A model generated the notes under the pieces. It did no database searches, was not told where the DNA came from, and saw only the letters and a program-made list of their open reading frames with translations. This document shows positions 59,309 through 64,000 of a stretch of 64,000 bases of DNA, in pieces (positions within the stretch are counted from its first letter, which is position 1; every line of letters begins with the position of its first letter). The stretch spans positions 186,001 through 250,000 of the forward strand of contig NZ_JAQJZJ010000004.1 in the NCBI RefSeq assembly GCF_027988105.1, written 5' to 3'. The position numbers were made by a program, and so were the translations under genes. This DNA is from Pseudomonas aestuarii. Lineage in GTDB: Bacteria > Pseudomonadota > Gammaproteobacteria > Pseudomonadales > Pseudomonadaceae.

Positions 59309-60205
59309 TCATGCCGGGCGCCAGTTCCAGCTGCTCTCGGCCACCGCATCGTGGGCGTGCAGGCTTTCCGCGTGGACCACCCGCAGGTGGAAGGCGCGCA
59401 GCTCGGGCTGCAGCAACAGGGCGCGGTGCAGGCGGCGCGCGGCGTCTTCGCAGAACATCAGGTTCTGCCCGTTGGCCAGGGCGAAGGCCTGCTCGTCGGC
59501 GCGCTTGACCGCAGTTTGCACCGCGGTGCCGAGGGCCTGCTCGGCGCGGTCGATCAGCTCGAGCAGGGGCAGTTCATCGGCCAGCGGGCTCAGGCGCACC
59601 TGCAGGGTGGCGGTGCTGCGCTGGCTATGCGGCGTGGCGAGAATGCCCTGGGTCGAGCCGAGCCAGGTCAGCAGTTGCTGATGGTCGAGGGGCTGCTTGG
59701 CGAAGTCCTCGAGAAAGCGCTGCTGGATCAGTTGGCGGGCCAGGGCGGCGGAGCAGGGGCAGGTCGAGGAATAGTCGAGCTGCACCTGCAGTTCCACGTG
59801 GAACCCCCATGAATCCTGGCGTGCACGCACTTCGAAGGGATAGGCCTTCCAGCCCGATAGCGGGCTGACCAGGGCCGGTCGGCTGAGCAAGGCCTCGCCG
59901 CGCAGGCTGATATGGGCTTGTCGCGACAGGCCGCGATGGCTATCGAGAAACTCGCCCAGCAGCTGGCGCAACAGCGGCGGGCTGAGGTTGTCTGTCTCCA
60001 GGACCCGCAGGGCCAGGTACAGGCGCGACATATGGATGCCGCGCGCGCCGCCGTCATCCAGGCTGACCCCGGCATCGGCACGGGCGTTGACCCGTTGCCC
60101 GGCAAACAGCAGCGGCAGGGCGATTTCGCCCATGCCGACCCAGTCCAGGGTTTGTGGGTAGTGAGTCGCTTGGGAGGCGATATCCGGCAGAGTCAGGGCG
60201 TTCAT
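59309..60205 (-). CDS. folE2: GTP cyclohydrolase FolE2 (zinc-independent type)
   Basis: 298 residues. The family patterns GIHMSRLYLAL and LDYSSTCPCSAALARQL (metal-ligand Cys near 149) are present, with YPFEVRARQ and GFHVELQVQL between. FolE2 makes dihydroneopterin triphosphate for folate when zinc is short and works with other divalent metals. A Zur-type box lies in the divergent promoter to dksA2. A perfect parS site is embedded at codons 134-139. Confidence 0.95.
   Translation of the reverse strand: MNALTLPDIASQATHYPQTLDWVGMGEIALPLLFAGQRVNARADAGVSLDDGGARGIHMSRLYLALRVLETDNLSPPLLRQLLGEFLDSHRGLSRQAHISLRGEALLSRPALVSPLSGWKAYPFEVRARQDSWGFHVELQVQLDYSSTCPCSAALARQLIQQRFLEDFAKQPLDHQQLLTWLGSTQGILATPHSQRSTATLQVRLSPLADELPLLELIDRAEQALGTAVQTAVKRADEQAFALANGQNLMFCEDAARRLHRALLLQPELRAFHLRVVHAESLHAHDAVAESSWNWRPA
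59792..59805. other. parS centromere-like site inside folE2
   Basis: GTTCCACGTGGAAC is a perfect 14-bp palindrome identical to the Pseudomonas parS core. It encodes Phe-His-Val-Glu within folE2, so it is kept in both the protein and the DNA. ParB from 887-1759 is the expected ligand. I found no other CACGTG in a parS context in this window. Confidence 0.9.
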
Positions 60206-60281
60206 CAGAAATCCAGGGTGTGACTGAGGCGATAAATGTTATGTTATAACAATCAAAGCGCCACGCCAGTGAATTCGAATC
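60206..60281. promoter_or_regulatory. Divergent folE2 / dksA2 promoter with Zur-type box
   Basis: 76 bp. TGTTAT-GTT-ATAACA (60237-60251) is a 15-bp dyad of the Zur type (GTTAT...ATAAC). It overlaps the place where both promoters must lie, so zinc-bound Zur would repress both genes. Confidence 0.8.
60237..60251. promoter_or_regulatory. Zur-type operator
   Basis: Dyad TGTTAT-GTT-ATAACA; the wider AAATGTTAT...ATAACAAT also fits the gammaproteobacterial Zur consensus. It is placed between the two divergent starts (60205 and 60282). Confidence 0.8.
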
Positions 60282-60707
60282 ATGACCTTGACCCTGCTTA
60301 CCGAAGCCGAGCTGCTCGCCCAGCCGGCCGATGACTACATGAGCGACGCCCAGCAGCAATTCTTCCGCGCCTTGCTGCTGAGCCAGCGCGGCGAACTGCA
60401 GGCGCGCATTGCCGAGGCGTTGGAGACCCTGCGCGAGCGCGAAACCAGCAGCGACCCGGCCGATATCGGCAGCGCCGAAGAACAGCGGCAGTGGCAGCTG
60501 CGCCAGCTCGAGCGGGAAAGGAAACTGCTCGACAAGCTCGACCAAGCCCTGGCTCACCTGGCCCGCGGCGAATACGGCTGGTGCCGCGAAACCGGCGAGG
60601 CCATCGGCCTCAAGCGCCTGCTGCTGCGGCCCACCGCCAGCCTGTGCGTCGAAGCCAAGGAACGCCAGGAACAGCGGGAAATACACCTGCGCGACCGTGA
60701 TCAATGA
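60282..60707 (+). CDS. dksA2: DksA2-like RNA polymerase-binding factor without a full zinc finger
   Basis: 141 residues. The coiled-coil has the tip pattern DPADIGSA (Asp58, Asp61, Ala65). The former four-Cys zinc site reads Cys101, Thr104, Cys122, Ala125 (WCRETGE, SLCVEAK), so only two cysteines remain. This is the zinc-independent DksA2 type, which replaces DksA in the stringent response when zinc is low. It is divergent from folE2 across a Zur-type box, and the COG0523 GTPase gene follows 14 bp after its stop (or overlaps it if an earlier ATG is used). Confidence 0.92.
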   Translation: MTLTLLTEAELLAQPADDYMSDAQQQFFRALLLSQRGELQARIAEALETLRERETSSDPADIGSAEEQRQWQLRQLERERKLLDKLDQALAHLARGEYGWCRETGEAIGLKRLLLRPTASLCVEAKERQEQREIHLRDRDQ

Positions 60708-60721
60708 TGGAGACCCCCGCA

Positions 60722-61929
<1,208 letters not shown>

Positions 61930-61930
<1 letters not shown>

Positions 61931-62574
61931 TGCTTGCGCCAATAATGCGGCAACCGTTGCAGCAGGTCGCCGGCGGGCAGATCGAGGTGCTCGGCGAGGT
62001 GTTGCGTGATGAGGTCAACCTGGCCCTCTGGCAACGTCGACTGCCGCCAGCGATCGGCGCGTTCGCCACGGCGTTACTGGCCCGAGGCGAGCCGTTGGCA
62101 GAGTCCAGGGTGCTGGAGTTGGCGCACTCGGAGAGCCCGGTGGATCTTGGCGACCTGCTCCAGGGCTATGGCGCGTTACCCGGCCACGCGGCCTTTATCG
62201 CCGATGTCGCCTGGCTGGTCGCTGCCTTCGCCTGTCTGCTCGACGCCAAACGCATCGGCCTGCGCCTGCGCGTGCTGGACAAGGCCATGTGCCCGCGCTT
62301 TCACGTCGACCATGTGCCGCTGCGCCTGATCACCAGCTATGCCGGGGTCGGCAGCCAGTGGCTGCGCGAGGGCGTGATGGCGCGGCGTCGCCTCGGCGAC
62401 CCGGCCGCCGAGCCCGTGGACGAGGCCCGGATCGAACGCGCCGCGGCCGGCCATGTGCTGCTGGCCAAGGGCGAGAAATGGATCGGCAACGAGGGCGGCG
62501 GGCTGATCCACCGCTCGCCGCAACCGCCAGCCGGCGAGCGGCGTTTGTTGCTGACCCTGGACTGGCTGGGCTGA
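61930..62574 (+). CDS. DUF1826 protein
   Basis: 214 residues. The ATG shares one base with the previous stop (TGATG), which implies coupled translation. It has CPRFHVDHVPLRLITSYAG and VLLAKGEKW, the DUF1826 pattern, with a Cys/His set (CPRFHVDH) that could bind metal. The family is associated with COG0523 GTPases and zinc starvation. Its function is not known. An internal Met6 start is possible. Confidence 0.85.
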
Positions 62575-62624
62575 GTGATTGCGGCATGCGCGGGCTGTTG
62601 TAGGAGCCCCAGGGCGCGGCTCGG

Positions 62625-62978
62625 TCAGCGCGCCATCCACACGCCTTTGCTCTGCCGTTCGCAGAACGGCTTGAGGTAGGCGGCGTCGCTGGCCACGCCG
62701 TAGTAATGAATGTCCTGCTGGTAGGGCATGCCGCCGACCCGGGCGTTGCGACAGACGCCGTAGGCGCCGATCGGGCATTGCTCGACGAAGGCGACTTCGA
62801 CCTTCTGACCTTTCAATTGTGGTTGGCAGAAACCGCTGCGAAACAGGTTCGCTGGAATGCTGCGGTTCTGCTGGCAGATCTTGACGTCCAGACGTTCGGC
62901 CTGACTGTGAATCACGCAGGCTTCGCCCCAGGCCAGTCCAGATAGGGCGAGCATCCCCAGTAGCAGAGCAATACGCAT
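62625..62978 (-). CDS. Small secreted cysteine-rich protein
   Basis: 117 residues with a signal peptide (LLLGMLALSGLAWG, cleavage near residue 18). The mature part has six cysteines, in EACVIHS, KICQQN, GFCQPQ, EQCPIG, GVCRNA and PFCERQ, so it is likely periplasmic with disulfides. It is flanked by the zinc-starvation genes but reads the other way. I do not recognise the family. Confidence 0.65.
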   Translation of the reverse strand: MRIALLLGMLALSGLAWGEACVIHSQAERLDVKICQQNRSIPANLFRSGFCQPQLKGQKVEVAFVEQCPIGAYGVCRNARVGGMPYQQDIHYYGVASDAAYLKPFCERQSKGVWMAR

Positions 62979-63132
62979 CGATTTACCCCCACAGCGAATA
63001 TGCCGGCGACTCTAGCATGCCGCTTTTTTCGCGTCTGCGGGGGCGGCGCCCGCGGACACCGTCCGCTCAACCAGCACCAGCAGCGCACCGGGGTCCCTTC
63101 CCTTGGCGCTCGTACCAACGCACCATAGGCCC

Positions 63133-64000
63133 ATGCTGACCAATATACCCACCCACCTGATCGCCGGCCCCCTGGGCGCCGGCAAGACCAGCCTGATCCG
63201 CCAACTGCTGGCGCAGCGCCCGGCGGATGAGCGCTGGGCGGTGCTGATCAACGAGTTCGGCCTGATCGGCCTGGACGCGGCCCTGCTGACCAGCGACGCC
63301 GACGGCATTGCCATGGGCGAGGTCGCCGGCGGCTGCCTGTGCTGCGTCAACGGCGTGCCCTTCCAGATCGGCCTGAGCCGGCTGTTGCGCAAGGCCAGGC
63401 CGGATCGCCTGCTGATCGAGCCGTCCGGCCTGGGCCATCCGCTGGAGTTGTTGCGCCAATTGCGCGAGCCGCCCTGGGCCGGCGTGTTGGCCGTGCAACC
63501 GGCGGTGCTGGTGCTGGATGCCGCCGCCCTGGCCGCCGGCGTCGGCTTGCCCGACAGCCAGCAGGCCAGCGTGAGCAGCGCCGGTTTGCTGCTGCTGAAC
63601 AAGGCCGAGCACCTGGACGATGCGACGAAGCTGCGGGTTCAGGCGCAACTGCCGACGCGCCCGCTGCTGTGGACGACCCAGGCGGCCTTGCCACTGGCGC
63701 AACTCCCCGGCTTCGCCGCCCGGGCCGCAGCCGGTGCCGGTCTGGACGGCCTGCCCCACGGCGCCGTCGCGACCATGCCGCAGATCTGGCGCACGCCGGC
63801 CGAGCCGATCTGCCAGGTTCAGGCGCAAACCGAAGGCTGGAGCATCGGCTGGCGCTGGCACCCCAGCCAGCGTTTCGAGCTGATGCGGGTGCAACACTGG
63901 CTCGCCGGCTTGCCCTGGCGCCGGGCCAAGCTGGTGTTGCAGACCAATGCCGGCTGGCTCTCGGCCAACGCCCTGGAGGGTCAGCCCTTGCACTGGCAAG
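63133..64000 (+). CDS. Second COG0523 GTPase, cut by the window end
   Basis: At least 289 residues, running off the end of the window with no stop. It starts MLTNIPTHLIAGPLGAGKT (P-loop at about 11-19), with NEFG switch I at about 40-43, GGCLCC at 66-71, and LNKAE. It is more compact than the one at 60722 and belongs to another COG0523 branch. It is likely part of the same zinc-response neighbourhood. No regulatory motif was recognised between 62979 and 63132. Confidence 0.88.
   Translation, partial: MLTNIPTHLIAGPLGAGKTSLIRQLLAQRPADERWAVLINEFGLIGLDAALLTSDADGIAMGEVAGGCLCCVNGVPFQIGLSRLLRKARPDRLLIEPSGLGHPLELLRQLREPPWAGVLAVQPAVLVLDAAALAAGVGLPDSQQASVSSAGLLLLNKAEHLDDATKLRVQAQLPTRPLLWTTQAALPLAQLPGFAARAAAGAGLDGLPHGAVATMPQIWRTPAEPICQVQAQTEGWSIGWRWHPSQRFELMRVQHWLAGLPWRRAKLVLQTNAGWLSANALEGQPLHWQ

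Noticed and set aside
59062..59349. N-terminal extension of the GNAT protein by 96 residues
   Set aside because: The extension has no GNAT features and runs into the folE2 end; the family start is at 59061.

Overview
The window is about 64 kb of a high-GC chromosome from a Pseudomonas-type gammaproteobacterium. The evidence is the gene order rsmG-parA-parB-atpIBEFHAGDC-glmU-glmR-glmS, the size and wording of the proteins, Pseudomonas-style intergenic repeats, and a parS site (59792-59805) far from parAB. This is origin-proximal DNA. No rRNA, tRNA, CRISPR array or intact insertion sequence was recognised.

Layout. (1) 1-13385: housekeeping block with chromosome partitioning (parAB), the complete F-type ATP synthase operon and UDP-GlcNAc synthesis (glmU, glmS) with a DeoR-type regulator between them. 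(2) 13629-25840: a copper block. It has periplasmic copper oxidation (copA, copB, a His-rich cytochrome c), a P1B Cu+ ATPase, the copRS two-component system and a bufferin-type RiPP cassette (precursor, DUF692/MNIO enzyme, DUF2063 partner). A second, orphan precursor gene lies 6 kb away. Three identical-geometry motifs, ATTAC-N5-TGTCA, sit upstream of copA, the orphan precursor and copR, so this looks like one CopR regulon. (3) 25922-30739: cyclopropane fatty acid synthase, a LysE-type exporter, an AraC regulator and a DctB/MifS-like sensor kinase. (4) 30891-43228: a corrinoid-dependent methyl-transfer and methyl-oxidation module. It contains an MttB-family (non-pyrrolysine) methyltransferase, a corrinoid protein, a methyl-THF methyltransferase, an acetogen-like MetV/MetF pair, FolD, PurU, a RACo-type corrinoid activase, a HyuA-like protein, a DUF1638 protein and a 'virulence factor' family protein. 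(5) 43444-48927: a sigma-54 response regulator, then a TAXI-type TRAP transporter with DUF1850, preceded by a textbook -24/-12 promoter and a 16-bp perfect inverted repeat. (6) 49360-58552: cardiolipin synthase, a BCCT betaine transporter, a DEDDh exonuclease with a cNMP/CBS/DUF294 protein, and several uncharacterised small operons. (7) 58555-64000: a GNAT acetyltransferase and a zinc-starvation (Zur-type) block: folE2, dksA2, two COG0523 GTPases and a DUF1826 protein. The last GTPase is cut by the window end.

How the genes fit together. The most striking part is region 4. MttB would move a methyl group from a quaternary or tertiary amine to the corrinoid protein, and the 40188 methyltransferase would move it to THF. 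MetVF would oxidise methyl-THF to methylene-THF, FolD would take this to 10-formyl-THF, and PurU would release formate. The RACo-like protein would repair inactive Co(II) corrinoid. This is the methyl branch of the Wood-Ljungdahl pathway run in the oxidative direction, in a pseudomonad. The substrate is not shown by the sequence. Glycine betaine or a related betaine is a reasonable guess because of the family and the BCCT transporter 8 kb downstream. The module also lies between a DctB-type kinase and a DctD-type regulator, whose genes are usually adjacent, which suggests it was inserted between them.
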